Shown: positions 17,652-27,579 of the stretch, piece after piece
How the letters are laid out: every line of letters begins with the position of its first letter
Numbering within the stretch: the first letter of the stretch is position 1
Source: an uncultured Oscillospiraceae bacterium
Lineage (GTDB): Bacteria > Bacillota > Clostridia > Oscillospirales > Oscillospiraceae
Length of the DNA stretch: 64,000 nt
Assembly: GCA_902478785.1 (NCBI GenBank)
Contig: CABSMJ010000001.1
Location: 251,477-315,476 of the forward strand
Direction: 5' to 3'
The notes under the pieces: generated by a model
Seen by the model: the letters and a program-made list of their open reading frames with translations, nothing else
The model's database searches: none
What the model was told of the DNA's origin: nothing
Translations under genes and position numbers: made by a program

Positions 17652-20282
17652 ATGGCAAAAAAGTATTGTTACCTGTTCACTGAAGGCAATGCCAACATGC
17701 GTGAGCTTCTGGGCGGCAAGGGCGCCAACCTGGCCGAGATGACCAACATCGGCCTGCCCGTACCCCAGGGCTTTACCATCACCACCGAGGCCTGCACCCA
17801 GTACTATGAGGATGGCCGCCAGATCAGCCCGGAGATCCAGGCTGAGATCATGGAGTACATCACCAAGATGGAGGGCATCACCGGCAAGAAGTTCGGCGAT
17901 CTGGAGAACCCCCTGCTGGTCTCCGTCCGTTCCGGTGCCCGGGCCTCCATGCCCGGCATGATGGACACCATCCTGAACCTGGGCCTGAACGAGACCGTGG
18001 TGGAAGTGCTGGCCAAGAAGTCCGGCAATCCCCGCTGGGCTTGGGACTGCTATCGCCGCTTCATCCAGATGTATTCCGACGTGGTCATGGAAGTGGGCAA
18101 GAAGTATTTCGAGGAGCTCATTGACCAGATGAAGGAAGCCCGCGGCGTCACCCAGGACGTGGAGCTGACCGCTGAGGACCTCAAGGAGCTGGCTGGCCAG
18201 TTCAAGGCCGAGTACAAGTCCAAGATCGGCGAGGACTTCCCCACCGATCCCAAGGAGCAGCTGATGGGCGCCGTGAAGGCCGTGTTCCGTTCCTGGGACA
18301 ACCCCCGCGCCAACGTCTATCGCCGCGACAATGATATCCCCTACTCCTGGGGCACTGCCGTCAACGTCCAGTCCATGGCCTTCGGCAACATGGGCGACGA
18401 CTGCGGCACCGGCGTGGCCTTCACCCGCAACCCCGCCACCGGCGAGAAGAAGCTGTTCGGTGAGTTCCTGACCAACGCCCAGGGCGAGGACGTGGTGGCC
18501 GGTGTCCGGACCCCCATGCCCATCAGCCAGATGGCCGAGAAGTTCCCCGAGGCCTTTGCGCAGTTTGAAAACGTCTGCAAGATCCTGGAGGATCACTATC
18601 GCGATATGCAGGATATGGAGTTCACCGTGGAGAACGGCAAGCTCTATATGCTCCAGACCCGTAACGGCAAGCGTACCCCCGCCGCCGCTCTGAAGATCGC
18701 CTGCGACCTGGTGGATGAGGGCATGATCGACGAAAAGCGTGCCGTGGCCATGATCGAGCCCCGGTCCCTGGACACCCTGCTGCACCCCCAGTTCGACGCT
18801 GAGGCCCTGAAGAAGGCTCCCCTGGTGGGCTCCGCTCTGGCTGCCTCCCCCGGCGCTGCCTCCGGTAAGATCGTCTTCACCGCTGAGGACGCCAAGGCCT
18901 GGGCCGAGCGCGGTGAGAAGGTGGTCCTGGTCCGTCTGGAGACCTCTCCCGAGGACATCGAGGGCATGAAGGCCGCTCAGGGCATCCTGACCGTCCGCGG
19001 TGGTATGACCTCTCACGCCGCCGTGGTGGCCCGCGGCATGGGCGCCTGCTGCGTCTCCGGCTGCTCCGCCATCAAGATGGACGAGAAGAACAAGTGCTTC
19101 GAGCTCTCCGGCAAGACCTTCCACGAGGGTGACTGGCTGAGCCTGGATGGCTCCACCGGCAAGATCTACGACGGTGCCATCCCCACTGTGGATGCCACCA
19201 TCGGCGGCGAGTTCGGCCGGGTCATGGCCTGGGCCGACAAGTATCGCCGTCTGAAGGTCCGCACCAACGCCGACACTCCCCACGATGCCGCTCAGGCCCG
19301 GAAGTTCGGCGCCCAGGGCATCGGCCTGTGCCGTACCGAGCACATGTTCTTCAATGAGGACCGTATCCCCGCCATCCGTGAGATGATCTGCTCCGACACC
19401 ACCGAGCAGCGCGAGAAGGCCCTGGCCAAGCTGGAGCCCATGCAGCAGAGCGACTTCGAGGGCATCTATGAGGCCATGGAGGGCTGCCCTGTCACCATCC
19501 GCTTCCTGGATCCCCCTCTGCACGAGTTCGTTCCCACCGAGGAGGCAGACATCGAGCTGCTGGCCAAGGATATGGGCAAGAGTGTGGCCGACATCAAGGC
19601 CATCATCGCCTCTCTCCACGAGTTCAACCCCATGATGGGTCACCGCGGCTGCCGTCTGGCTGTCACCTATCCTGAGATCGCTGCCATGCAGACCCGGGCC
19701 GTCATCAAGGCCGCTTTGAACGTCCAGGCCAAGCATCCCGAGTGGAACATGGTCCCCGAGATCATGATCCCCCTGGTTGGCGAGGCCAAGGAGCTCAAGT
19801 ACGTCAAGAACGTGGTGGTGGAGACTGCTGACGAGATCATCAAGGCTGCCGGCTCCAACATGAAGTACCTGGTGGGCACCATGATCGAGATCCCCCGTGC
19901 GGCTCTGACCGCCGACGAGATCGCCAAGGAGGCCGACTTCTTCTCCTTCGGCACCAACGACCTGACCCAGATGACCTTCGGCTTCTCCCGTGACGATGCC
20001 GGCAAGTTCCTGGATGCCTACTACGACAAGAAGATCTACGAGAACGATCCCTTCGCCAAGCTGGACCAGAAGGGCGTTGGCAAGCTGGTGGCCATGGCCT
20101 GCAAGCTGGGCCGGGAAGCCAACCCCGACCTGCACCTGGGCATCTGCGGTGAGCACGGTGGCGATCCCTCCTCCGTGGAGTTCTGCCACAAGGTGGGCCT
20201 GGACTATGTGTCCTGCTCTCCCTTCCGTGTGCCCATCGCTCGCCTGGCTGCCGCTCAGGCCGCCATCAAGGACGCAGAGTAA
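17652..20282 (+). CDS. ppdK: pyruvate, phosphate dikinase
   Basis: Interconverts pyruvate, ATP and phosphate with phosphoenolpyruvate, AMP and pyrophosphate; in anaerobes it often runs toward ATP-efficient glycolysis or gluconeogenesis. It is 876 aa, full length. The N-terminal ATP-grasp part has LGGKGANLAEM. The phosphohistidine is H455 in GGMTSHAAVVARG, the numbering of the Clostridium enzyme. The PEP-binding barrel ends with GICGEHGGD (Cys832) and SCSPFRVP. The start follows GGAGG. Codon use is strongly biased, suggesting high expression. Confidence 0.97.
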   Translation: MAKKYCYLFTEGNANMRELLGGKGANLAEMTNIGLPVPQGFTITTEACTQYYEDGRQISPEIQAEIMEYITKMEGITGKKFGDLENPLLVSVRSGARASMPGMMDTILNLGLNETVVEVLAKKSGNPRWAWDCYRRFIQMYSDVVMEVGKKYFEELIDQMKEARGVTQDVELTAEDLKELAGQFKAEYKSKIGEDFPTDPKEQLMGAVKAVFRSWDNPRANVYRRDNDIPYSWGTAVNVQSMAFGNMGDDCGTGVAFTRNPATGEKKLFGEFLTNAQGEDVVAGVRTPMPISQMAEKFPEAFAQFENVCKILEDHYRDMQDMEFTVENGKLYMLQTRNGKRTPAAALKIACDLVDEGMIDEKRAVAMIEPRSLDTLLHPQFDAEALKKAPLVGSALAASPGAASGKIVFTAEDAKAWAERGEKVVLVRLETSPEDIEGMKAAQGILTVRGGMTSHAAVVARGMGACCVSGCSAIKMDEKNKCFELSGKTFHEGDWLSLDGSTGKIYDGAIPTVDATIGGEFGRVMAWADKYRRLKVRTNADTPHDAAQARKFGAQGIGLCRTEHMFFNEDRIPAIREMICSDTTEQREKALAKLEPMQQSDFEGIYEAMEGCPVTIRFLDPPLHEFVPTEEADIELLAKDMGKSVADIKAIIASLHEFNPMMGHRGCRLAVTYPEIAAMQTRAVIKAALNVQAKHPEWNMVPEIMIPLVGEAKELKYVKNVVVETADEIIKAAGSNMKYLVGTMIEIPRAALTADEIAKEADFFSFGTNDLTQMTFGFSRDDAGKFLDAYYDKKIYENDPFAKLDQKGVGKLVAMACKLGREANPDLHLGICGEHGGDPSSVEFCHKVGLDYVSCSPFRVPIARLAAAQAAIKDAE

Positions 20283-20320
20283 TTTCTCTTTCCCTCTGAT
20301 TGGCAATATCATATCAATAA

Positions 20321-20359
20321 ACCACCGCCTGTGGCCAAAAGCCACAGGCGGTGGTTTTT
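20321..20359 (+). terminator. intrinsic terminator of ppdK
   Basis: A perfect 15-bp stem (20321-20335 with 20341-20355) is followed by a T-run. Confidence 0.92.
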
Positions 20360-20420
20360 CTCTTTCATGCTGCCAAAGGCCCGGTTGCGGGCCTTTCCTA
20401 AATCAGCCCCGGTTTTCCCA

Positions 20421-20464
20421 GATAGAAAGTCCCCGGCTCCCACGGGAGCCGGGGACTTTCTATC
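20421..20464 (-). terminator. terminator of the TetR gene, probably bidirectional
   Basis: A perfect 20-bp inverted repeat (20421-20440 with 20445-20464, 4-nt loop) abuts the stop codon of the TetR-family gene. Confidence 0.75.
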
Positions 20465-21153
20465 TATGCCAATGGCATCTTCAGGCCGCAGATGTACTCC
20501 CGAACAAAGGCCTCCCCGGGCATGGCTGGGACGGTCTCCAGAATCTCCTCCGCCAGCTTTCGGCTGACCGCATCCGCCCGGAGCAGCTCTTCCTGTGGGA
20601 AAAAGCGCTCCTTTGCCGCCCGGCAGATGAGAAAGGGGATCTCATCGTAGGAGATGGACTGGAACTGGCCAGCCTCCTTTCCCAGCACCAGGATCTTCTC
20701 CATATCGCTGGGCAGATAGCGGGTGTAGAGCATGATATAGTCATCGCCTTCGGAAAAGGCGTATTTCCTCCGCAGCTTTGCCAGCACCTCCTCGGGATGA
20801 GCCAGCATGCTCTCAAACATGATCCCCTCCTCCAGGGTGTCCAGGTAGAACTGGCGGAAGGGGCTGGAGAGCAGGTAGCGGATCTGAACCCGGGCCTCCG
20901 TAATGTCGAACACCAGTGGGTCCTCGGTCCCCGGGACGCCCTCCACCTGCCGGGACAAAAATTCCAGCATCATCAGCAGCGTCTGCTGGGCCAGCATCCG
21001 CTTGCTGCCGAAGTAGTGATTGATGAGCCCCAAGCTCACGCCGCAGGTGTCCGCAATCTGGCGGACGCCGGTTTTTTTATACCCCTTCTGTCCGAACAAC
21101 GTCAGGGCCGCCTGCATAATTTTGCACATACTCACTTGATAAATATCCACCAT
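20464..21153 (-). CDS. TetR-family transcriptional regulator
   Basis: Predicted repressor, 229 aa. The N-terminal TetR helix-turn-helix (about 8-58) contains ALTLFGQKGYKKTGVRQIAD and GLINHYFGSK; the C-terminal ligand domain is not recognisable. The ATG at 21153 follows GAGGGGGAA; the upstream frame lacks homology. It is divergent from the amino-acid ABC transporter/ene-reductase operon, and a palindrome just after that operon's transcription start is the likely operator, so it probably represses the operon until a substrate-like ligand is present. Confidence 0.88.
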   Translation of the reverse strand: MVDIYQVSMCKIMQAALTLFGQKGYKKTGVRQIADTCGVSLGLINHYFGSKRMLAQQTLLMMLEFLSRQVEGVPGTEDPLVFDITEARVQIRYLLSSPFRQFYLDTLEEGIMFESMLAHPEEVLAKLRRKYAFSEGDDYIMLYTRYLPSDMEKILVLGKEAGQFQSISYDEIPFLICRAAKERFFPQEELLRADAVSRKLAEEILETVPAMPGEAFVREYICGLKMPLA

Positions 21154-21208
21154 TTCCCCCTCTTCCTTGTCAAAACGGAGAAATCCTTTCCCGCGCGCAA
21201 AAAAGAAA

Positions 21209-21237
21209 TTGACAGCTGCGCCCATTCAATCTATACT
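21209..21237 (+). promoter_or_regulatory. consensus promoter of the ABC importer/ene-reductase operon
   Basis: Perfect TTGACA (21209-21214), 17-nt spacer, TATACT (21232-21237). Such a strong promoter fits one controlled by a repressor. The leader to the first ATG is about 145 bases. Confidence 0.85.
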
Positions 21238-21251
21238 AATTCAACAGAAAA

Positions 21252-21263
21252 TGAACACGTTCA
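21252..21263. promoter_or_regulatory. candidate TetR operator
   Basis: TGAAC-AC-GTTCA palindrome lies about 8 bases downstream of the predicted transcription start, where a bound repressor would block elongation or open-complex formation. ATTCAA half-site-like repeats lie nearby at 21,224-21,244. Confidence 0.5.
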
Positions 21264-21389
21264 ATTTTGTATATTTATCATATGACTCCATTGTAGCAGT
21301 TCTGCTCTCCAAAGTCAAAGGACAGCTGCGGGCCTCATGTGATAAGACCGGGTTCGTGTTCCTACCCCAAACTGTTTGTGAGGTGCGCC

Positions 21390-22070
21390 ATGGATATTAT
21401 AGAGATATTTTCCCAGTATTACGAGTACTTTCTACGCGGCACAAGAACCACCATCGTGGTGGCCCTCATCACCGTTTGCCTGGGCACACTGCTGGGCTGC
21501 ATCATCGCCCTGCTGCGCCTGTCCAAAAACCGATTCCTCAACGGCTTTGCCCGGCTCTATATCACGGTACTCCGGGGAACGCCTATGCTGGTCCAGCTCT
21601 ATATCGTCTACTACCAGCTGGACTTCCTCCCCTACCCCGACGGCAGCATCTTCGGCGCGGATCTGGATCGGATCATCCCCTGCGTCATCGCTCTGGCCAT
21701 GAACTCCTCGTCCTATGTGGCGGAGGTCATCCGCTCGGGCATCCAGGCGGTGGACCACGGCCAGATGGAGGCGGCCCGCTCCTGCGGCATGACCTCCGGT
21801 CAGGCCATGCGGTACATCGTCATGCCCCAGGCGGTGAAGAACATTCTGCCGGCCATCGGTAATGAGTTCGTCACCATGGTCAAGGAGACCGCCATCATCC
21901 AATATCTGGGCATCAGCGACCTGATGTACAACAACGGCATCGTGGTCACCGCCACCTATAACCCCCTGCCCTGCTACTACATCTCCGCCATCATCTACCT
22001 GGCCCTGAACATCATTCTGGGCCGCGGCATGAACATCTTTGAAAGGAGGCTGAAGAAGAGTGAGCGCTGA
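21390..22070 (+). CDS. polar amino-acid ABC transporter permease
   Basis: HisM/GlnP-type inner-membrane permease, 226 aa, with about five membrane segments. The EAA loop [20 protein letters not shown] near 130 contacts the ATPase. The ATG at 21390 follows GAGGTG. It is the first gene of an operon with ATPase, binding protein and a reductase; the substrate is an amino acid or amino-acid-like acid, not identified. Confidence 0.92.
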   Translation: MDIIEIFSQYYEYFLRGTRTTIVVALITVCLGTLLGCIIALLRLSKNRFLNGFARLYITVLRGTPMLVQLYIVYYQLDFLPYPDGSIFGADLDRIIPCVIALAMNSSSYVAEVIRSGIQAVDHGQMEAARSCGMTSGQAMRYIVMPQAVKNILPAIGNEFVTMVKETAIIQYLGISDLMYNNGIVVTATYNPLPCYYISAIIYLALNIILGRGMNIFERRLKKSER

Positions 22071-22818
22071 TTTGCAATCTGAGGTCCTCTTTGAGATCAA
22101 GGACCTGTGTAAGGACTTCGGCCAGCTGCACGTCCTCAAGGGCATCAACGAGACCATCTCCAAAGGTGATGTGGTGGTGGTCATCGGCCCCTCCGGCTCT
22201 GGCAAATCCACCTTCATCCGCTGTCTGAACCTGCTGGAGCAGCCCACCTCCGGCTCCATCATCTTTGAGGGCAAGGATATCACCGCCAAGGGATTCAACG
22301 TGAATCTCCACCGCCAGCGGGTGGGCATGGTGTTCCAGCAGTTCAATCTGTTCAACAACCTGAGCGTGCTGGAGAACCTGACCATCTCCCAGGAGAAGGT
22401 CAAGGGCGTCTCCCCCGACGCGGCCAAGGAAAAGGCCATGGAGCTGCTCAGCCGCGTGGGCCTGGCGGACAAGGCGGAGGCCTATCCCGCCCAGCTCTCC
22501 GGCGGCCAGAAGCAGCGGGTGTCCATCGCCCGGGCCCTGGCCATGGGACCGGACGTGATGCTCTTTGACGAGCCCACCTCCGCCCTGGACCCCGAGATGG
22601 TGGGCGAGGTGCTCCAGGTCATCCGGGACCTGGCGGACAACGGCATCACCATGGTGGTGGTCACCCACGAGATGGGCTTTGCCCAGAAGGTGGCCAGCCG
22701 GGTACTGTTCATGGATGGAGGCATGATCCTGGAGGAGGGCACTCCCAAGGACATCTTTGAAAACCCCCAGAACCCCAGGACCCAGGAGTTTTTGTCCAAA
22801 GTCATTAACGTCATCTAA
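22060..22818 (+). CDS. polar amino-acid ABC transporter ATP-binding protein
   Basis: GlnQ/HisP-type ATPase, 252 aa. Walker A is [10 protein letters not shown], signature [15 protein letters not shown], Walker [13 protein letters not shown] and switch VVTHEMGF. The GTG start at 22060 overlaps the permease end by 11 bases and is preceded by AGGAGG, indicating translational coupling. Confidence 0.94.
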   Translation: MSADLQSEVLFEIKDLCKDFGQLHVLKGINETISKGDVVVVIGPSGSGKSTFIRCLNLLEQPTSGSIIFEGKDITAKGFNVNLHRQRVGMVFQQFNLFNNLSVLENLTISQEKVKGVSPDAAKEKAMELLSRVGLADKAEAYPAQLSGGQKQRVSIARALAMGPDVMLFDEPTSALDPEMVGEVLQVIRDLADNGITMVVVTHEMGFAQKVASRVLFMDGGMILEEGTPKDIFENPQNPRTQEFLSKVINVI

Positions 22819-22862
22819 CGGATGCTCTGCACCCGCAAAATAGAGAAAGGAAGATCGAACGT

Positions 22863-23729
22863 ATGAAAAGATGCAAAAAAATGGCAGCTTTGCTGCTGGC
22901 ACTGATCTGTGCCCTGTCCCTGGTGGCCTGCGGCAGCAACGGCCAGACCGCCTCCAACCCCTCCTCCGCACCGGTCTCCGATGCCTCCTCCGCCGAGCCC
23001 GAGGGCACTCCCACCCTCGACGCCATCAAGGCCAAGGGCGAGCTGGTGGTGGGCACCTCCGCCGACTATCCCCCCTATGAGTTCCACACCGAGATTGACG
23101 GCGTGGACACCATCGTGGGCTTTGAGATGTCCATCGCCCAGTACTATGCTGACGCCCTGGGCGTGGAGCTGAAGATCGTGGATATGCCCTTTGACAGCCT
23201 GCTCATCGGCCTGGGCAAGGGCGAGTTCGACCTGGTCCTGGCCGGCATGACCGCCAACGACACGCGCAGAAAGTCCGCCGACTTCACCGACATCATCTTC
23301 ACCAATGACCAGATCGTCATGATCCGCAAGGAGGATGCCGACAAGTTCACCAAGATCGAGGACCTGGTGGGCCACAAAGTGGGCGCCCAGACCGGCTCCG
23401 ACCCCATGAAGCTGGCCCAGGAGTCCTACGGTGCTGAGAACGTCATCGGCCTGGTGAAGAACCAGGACCTGGTGATGGAGCTCAAGGCCGGCAAGATCGA
23501 TGCCATCCAGACCACCTCCATGACCGCCATCCCCTATGTCAACGCCAACGACGATCTGATGATCCAGGATCTGGGCTTCCCCGAGAACACCGCCGGCTTC
23601 TCCGCCGCCGTTCCCAAGAACCAGCCCGACCTGCTGAACTTCCTCAACGAAAAGCTGGCGGAGATGAAGGACCAGGGCCTCATCGAGCAGTACGTGGAAG
23701 AGGCCCAGGCTCTGGCCTCTGCCGAGTAA
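22863..23729 (+). CDS. amino-acid ABC transporter substrate-binding lipoprotein
   Basis: Family-3 solute-binding protein, 288 aa. A signal peptide with lipobox LVAC (Cys at about 22) anchors it to the outer face of the membrane; a Ser/Pro/Ala-rich linker follows to about 48. The binding fold spans about 50-285, with the GTSADYPPYEF motif typical of polar amino-acid binding proteins. Ligand unknown. Confidence 0.93.
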   Translation: MKRCKKMAALLLALICALSLVACGSNGQTASNPSSAPVSDASSAEPEGTPTLDAIKAKGELVVGTSADYPPYEFHTEIDGVDTIVGFEMSIAQYYADALGVELKIVDMPFDSLLIGLGKGEFDLVLAGMTANDTRRKSADFTDIIFTNDQIVMIRKEDADKFTKIEDLVGHKVGAQTGSDPMKLAQESYGAENVIGLVKNQDLVMELKAGKIDAIQTTSMTAIPYVNANDDLMIQDLGFPENTAGFSAAVPKNQPDLLNFLNEKLAEMKDQGLIEQYVEEAQALASAE

Positions 23730-23744
23730 GCAAAGAGGTACTCT

Positions 23745-25775
23745 ATGAACAACTATCCCTATCCCCACCTGTTCAGCCCCATCGAGATCGGCGGCCGCCG
23801 GGTGAAAAACCGGGTGGTGGCCTCCGCGCAGGCCTCCCCCCACGGCGTGACGCCGGGGATGAACGGCTATGACAACGCCTCCGAGTACCAGGCCCAGTAC
23901 ATGGGCCTGCTGGCCCGGGGCGGCGCCGGTATCGTCAACACCGGCCATCTGGGCGTGGACCCCCGCTATGAGCTGGGCGCCCTGCGCTATGCCTTTGACT
24001 TTTTCAGCGACCGGCTGCACAACTATCAGCTGCCCATCCTGCACCTGATGTGCGACAACGTCCACGCCTACGGCGCCCTGGCCAGCATCGAGCTCAACCA
24101 CGGCGGCGACATATGCACCCCCTTTGAGGGCAACAAGGTCCTGGGCCCCATGAACGAAGAGCGCCCGGACGGCCGCGTGGTGGTGGCCATGGACCGCGCC
24201 GAGATGGAGCGGGTGGCGGAGTACTTCGCCAACGCTGCCCGAGTGGCCAAGCTGGGCGGCTTCGACATGATCAACGTCCACGCCGCCCACAACTGGCTGC
24301 TGGGCAAGTTCCTCTCCCCCATCTCCAACAAGCGGGAGGACGAGTTCGGCGGCAGCCCTGAGAACCGGGCCCGGTTCGTGGCCATGGTCCTGAAGGCCAT
24401 CCGGGACGAGGTGGGCTCCGACCTGCTCATCTCCATGCGCTACTCCGTGGCGGAGCTGGTGGCCGGCGGCGCCACTCTGGAGGAGTCCATCCGCTCCATC
24501 CAGGTCCTGGCCCCCTATGTGGACGTGATCCACTGCTCCGCCGGCAAGGTGGACAACATCCAGTCCAGCAACTTCCTCTTCCCCTCCGCCTTCGTCAGCC
24601 ACGGTGTCAACACCTATCTGGCCCGTGAGGTCAAGAAGCACTTCCCCGACAAGGCCGTGGAGGCCATCGGCGGCATCAGCGATCCCGCCATGGCTGACAA
24701 ACTCATCGCCGATGGCAGCTGCGACCTGGTGGCCATGGCCCGCTCCTTCATCGCCGACAACGACTGGGCCCAGAAGGCCCACGAGGGCATGACCGAGGAC
24801 ATCCGACCCTGTATCCGCTGCCTGCGCTGCCTGGCCGAGAGCGTCAACTTCTCCGGCCACCGCACCTGCTCCGTCAACCCTGCCCGGGTCCTGTTCCAGA
24901 CCCTGCCCAAGAGCACCATGCCCACCCGTCTGAAGAAGGTGGTCGTGGTGGGCGGCGGCCCTGCCGGCATGCAGGCCGCCAACGAGCTGGCCCTCAAGGG
25001 CCACCAGGTGGTGCTGATGGAGAAGGGCGACAAGCTGGGCGGCCGGCTGAGCTTTGCCGACCATGTGGGCTTCAAGCAGGATCTGCGCCGCTACCGGGAC
25101 TACCTCATCACCCAGGTGAATAAGCGGGAGAACCTGAAGATCTGCCTGAACACCGAGGCCACGCCCGAGCGCATCCAGGCCGAAGCCCCCGACGCCCTGG
25201 TGGTGGCCGTGGGCGCCGCCAACTTCTATCCCCCCATCCCCGGCGCCCATCTGCCCGGCGTGGTCCACGGCTCCGATCTCTTCGGCCACGAGGAGCAGGC
25301 GGGAGCCCACGCCGTGGTCATCGGCGGCGGCACCGTGGGCTGCGAGCTCACCATCCAGCTCCACACCCTGGGCAAGGAAGTGGATCTGGTGGAGATGGGC
25401 GATGAGCTGATGGAGGCCGACAAGTTCGACTATCCCGATCAGCGGGACATCACCCTGTACTACGTCAACCACAAGTGGGATATGTCCAGCAAGAGCACGG
25501 TGGAGACCCCCGAGATCGACACCGTCCACATCCACACCGGCACCCGCTGCGTCTCCATTCAGGAAAACGGCGTGGAGGTGGAGGGCAAGGACGGCGCAAA
25601 GCGGTTCATCGCCGCCGACACGGTGATCCTGGCCACCGGCCTCAAGCCCGACAAGGCCATGCTGGCCCAGTTCGAGGGCCTGGCCCACGATGTGCTCTTC
25701 ATCGGCGACTGCCAGAAGCCCGGCACCATCTACAACACCTCCACCAGCGGCTACTACGCCGCCATGCAGCTGTGA
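23745..25775 (+). CDS. FMN/FAD/4Fe-4S ene-reductase (2,4-dienoyl-CoA reductase/BaiH type)
   Basis: Old-yellow-enzyme-type reductase, 676 aa. The N-terminal FMN TIM barrel spans about 1-335. The iron-sulfur motif CIRCLRC begins near 356 with a further Cys in HRTCSVNP. The C-terminal FAD/NAD(P) part carries VVVGGGPAGMQAANE near 399 and VVIGGGTVGCE near 523. Family members reduce activated C=C bonds of enoates, dienoyl-CoAs, bile acids or flavonoids. As the last gene of an importer operon it probably reduces the imported compound or its product, serving as an electron sink. The substrate is not predictable here. Confidence 0.9.
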   Translation: MNNYPYPHLFSPIEIGGRRVKNRVVASAQASPHGVTPGMNGYDNASEYQAQYMGLLARGGAGIVNTGHLGVDPRYELGALRYAFDFFSDRLHNYQLPILHLMCDNVHAYGALASIELNHGGDICTPFEGNKVLGPMNEERPDGRVVVAMDRAEMERVAEYFANAARVAKLGGFDMINVHAAHNWLLGKFLSPISNKREDEFGGSPENRARFVAMVLKAIRDEVGSDLLISMRYSVAELVAGGATLEESIRSIQVLAPYVDVIHCSAGKVDNIQSSNFLFPSAFVSHGVNTYLAREVKKHFPDKAVEAIGGISDPAMADKLIADGSCDLVAMARSFIADNDWAQKAHEGMTEDIRPCIRCLRCLAESVNFSGHRTCSVNPARVLFQTLPKSTMPTRLKKVVVVGGGPAGMQAANELALKGHQVVLMEKGDKLGGRLSFADHVGFKQDLRRYRDYLITQVNKRENLKICLNTEATPERIQAEAPDALVVAVGAANFYPPIPGAHLPGVVHGSDLFGHEEQAGAHAVVIGGGTVGCELTIQLHTLGKEVDLVEMGDELMEADKFDYPDQRDITLYYVNHKWDMSSKSTVETPEIDTVHIHTGTRCVSIQENGVEVEGKDGAKRFIAADTVILATGLKPDKAMLAQFEGLAHDVLFIGDCQKPGTIYNTSTSGYYAAMQL

Positions 25776-25814
25776 TCTCCCTTTAGAGCGCAGCCCCATA
25801 CCCCCTTTGCAGCG

Positions 25815-25852
25815 ACTCCCCTGGGTCCCGCGGGACCCAGGGGAGTTTTTTC
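25815..25852 (+). terminator. intrinsic terminator after the ene-reductase gene
   Basis: A self-complementary 32-base palindrome (25815-25846) with T-run to 25852. Confidence 0.88.
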
Positions 25853-25855
25853 TCT

Positions 25856-27193
25856 TCAGACGGACAGATGGAGAATGGCCGTGGCGATATAGAAGTAGAT
25901 CATCACGGCGCCGGCGTCCACGATGGTGGTAATGAGCGGCGCGGCCATGATGGCCGGGTCCATCCCAAACCGCTTGGCCAGGATGGGCAGCGCGCAGCCG
26001 CAGAACTTGGCCAGAACGATGGTCACCGTCAGGGAGCAGGCGATCACCAGGGCAATGGCGGGGTCACGATACATGATCCAGATCCGTGCTCCGTTGGCCA
26101 CCGCCAGGAAGGCGCCCACCACCAGGGATACCCGGAACTCCTTCCACATGACCCGGAACACATCCCCCATCTGGATCTCCTCCAGGGCCAGGCCCCGGAT
26201 CACCAGGGTGGAGCTCTGGGAGCCGCAGTTTCCGCCGGTGTCCATCAGCATGGGCAGGAAGGACACCAGCAGGGGGATGGCCTCGATGGCCGCCTCATAG
26301 CGGGTGATGATCATGCCCGTCACCGTGGCGGAGAGCATCAAAATCAGCAGCCAGGGCACCCGCTGCCGGGCGTGCTCCCAGACGGAGGTCTCGAAGTAGG
26401 ACTTCTCGCCGGGGGTCACCGCCGCCATGATGGACATGTCCTCCGAGGTCTCCTCCGTCAGCACATCCACGGCGTCGTCGATGGTGACGATGCCCACCAT
26501 GCGCCCCTCCAGGTCCGTCACTGGCAGGGCCAGCAGATCGTACTTGGCCAGCAGCCGGGCCGCCGTCTCCTGGTCCGTATGGGTGTTGACGGACACCACC
26601 TGGGTCTCCATCAGCTCCTCCACCGGCGTCTGGCCCGGGGCCGTCAGCAGATCCTTCACCGTCACGATGCCCAGCAGCCGGCGGTTTTCCAGCACATAGC
26701 AGGTGTAGATGGTCTCCTTGTGGATGCCCGTCCGGCGGATGACCTCCAGGGCCTGGTCCACCGTGTTCTCACGGTGGAGGGAGACATACTCCGTGGTCAT
26801 GACGCTGCCGGCGCTGTCGCTGGGGTAGTGCAGCAGCGTGTTGATGGCGGCCCGGCGCTCCCCGCTGGTGGTCTTGAGAATTCGGGTCACCAGATTGGCG
26901 GGCAGCTCCTCCAGAAAGTCCACCGCATCGTCCAGGTGCAGCTGCTCAAAGACCTGCTGCATCTCCTCCTCGGCAAAACTCTCCGCCAGCTGGGTCTGTA
27001 CACTGCCCCGCAGGTAGGAGAACACGTCCGCCGCCTTGTCCTTGGGAATCAGGCGGAACAGCACCGCCTGCTCCGCGCCTTCGACCTCCTCCAGAAGTGC
27101 CGCAATGTCCACCGCATTCCACTCCTCCCAGAGAGAGCGGATCTCCTTGTAATTCCGGCTGTCCAGCAGCCCCTGAAACACCTTGTTCATCAT
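25856..27193 (-). CDS. mgtE: magnesium transporter MgtE
   Basis: Mg2+ channel, 445 aa. The N-terminal superhelical domain (about 1-125, ending near the DDAVDFLEELP repeat) and two CBS domains (about 130-250) form the Mg2+-sensing gate; five C-terminal membrane segments follow, with PLLVSFLPMLMDTGGN lining the pore. The start follows GAGGG. Expression is controlled by the M-box riboswitch in its leader. Confidence 0.95.
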   Translation of the reverse strand: MMNKVFQGLLDSRNYKEIRSLWEEWNAVDIAALLEEVEGAEQAVLFRLIPKDKAADVFSYLRGSVQTQLAESFAEEEMQQVFEQLHLDDAVDFLEELPANLVTRILKTTSGERRAAINTLLHYPSDSAGSVMTTEYVSLHRENTVDQALEVIRRTGIHKETIYTCYVLENRRLLGIVTVKDLLTAPGQTPVEELMETQVVSVNTHTDQETAARLLAKYDLLALPVTDLEGRMVGIVTIDDAVDVLTEETSEDMSIMAAVTPGEKSYFETSVWEHARQRVPWLLILMLSATVTGMIITRYEAAIEAIPLLVSFLPMLMDTGGNCGSQSSTLVIRGLALEEIQMGDVFRVMWKEFRVSLVVGAFLAVANGARIWIMYRDPAIALVIACSLTVTIVLAKFCGCALPILAKRFGMDPAIMAAPLITTIVDAGAVMIYFYIATAILHLSV

Positions 27194-27301
27194 GGTGCAT
27201 CCCTCGCTTTCTTTCGTTTTTCTCTAGCATCTGCTGTTTATGACCGGAACCTGTGTCCACTGCGTTCACCTCCTTTCCGTTTTCCCGGACCTATCCGGGA
27301 C

Positions 27302-27515
27302 AAAAAAACTCCCCCTGCCGATTCCTCGGCAGGGGGAGCACTTACATCCACCACTGGCTTTCGTCCAAGCTTCAGCATCACGGGGCGTTGTAATCGCGTT
27401 AAGCGGCGCCTTGAATCGACGCAGCCTGTTGACCAGCTCATTGTGTCTCCACAATTCCGCGGCAGCGATCTTTGGATCTCTCCGGATCCCCGTGGTAGCC
27501 TCACCTACCGAGCGC
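27302..27515 (-). ncRNA. M-box (ykoK leader) Mg2+ riboswitch with terminator
   Basis: The minus-strand leader contains the M-box core: TAGGTGAGGCTACC near the 5' end, ATCGCTGCCGC and GGTCAACAG further on, in the correct order and spacing. It ends in an intrinsic terminator (27338-27326 with 27321-27309, then seven T), so Mg2+ binding should stop transcription before mgtE. The position directly upstream of mgtE agrees. Confidence 0.92.
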
Positions 27516-27519
27516 CGTC

Positions 27520-27548
27520 AGTATAAATCCTTTTTTCCCGTTTGTCAA
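27520..27548 (-). promoter_or_regulatory. mgtE promoter
   Basis: Minus strand TTGACA (complement of 27543-27548), 17-nt spacer, TATACT (complement of 27520-27525), directly upstream of the M-box. Confidence 0.88.
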
Positions 27549-27579
27549 CCCCCGCAGAGTATTCTTTATTTTTTAGTAC

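Noticed and set aside
17571..20345. 924-codon open frame on the minus strand over ppdK
   Set aside because: It is antisense to a certain, highly biased gene; its His/Leu/Gly/Asp-rich, repeat-like composition is the usual mirror of GC-rich codons.
22815..25799. 994-codon open frame on the minus strand over the binding protein and ene-reductase
   Set aside because: Antisense shadow; no domain motif and implausible composition.
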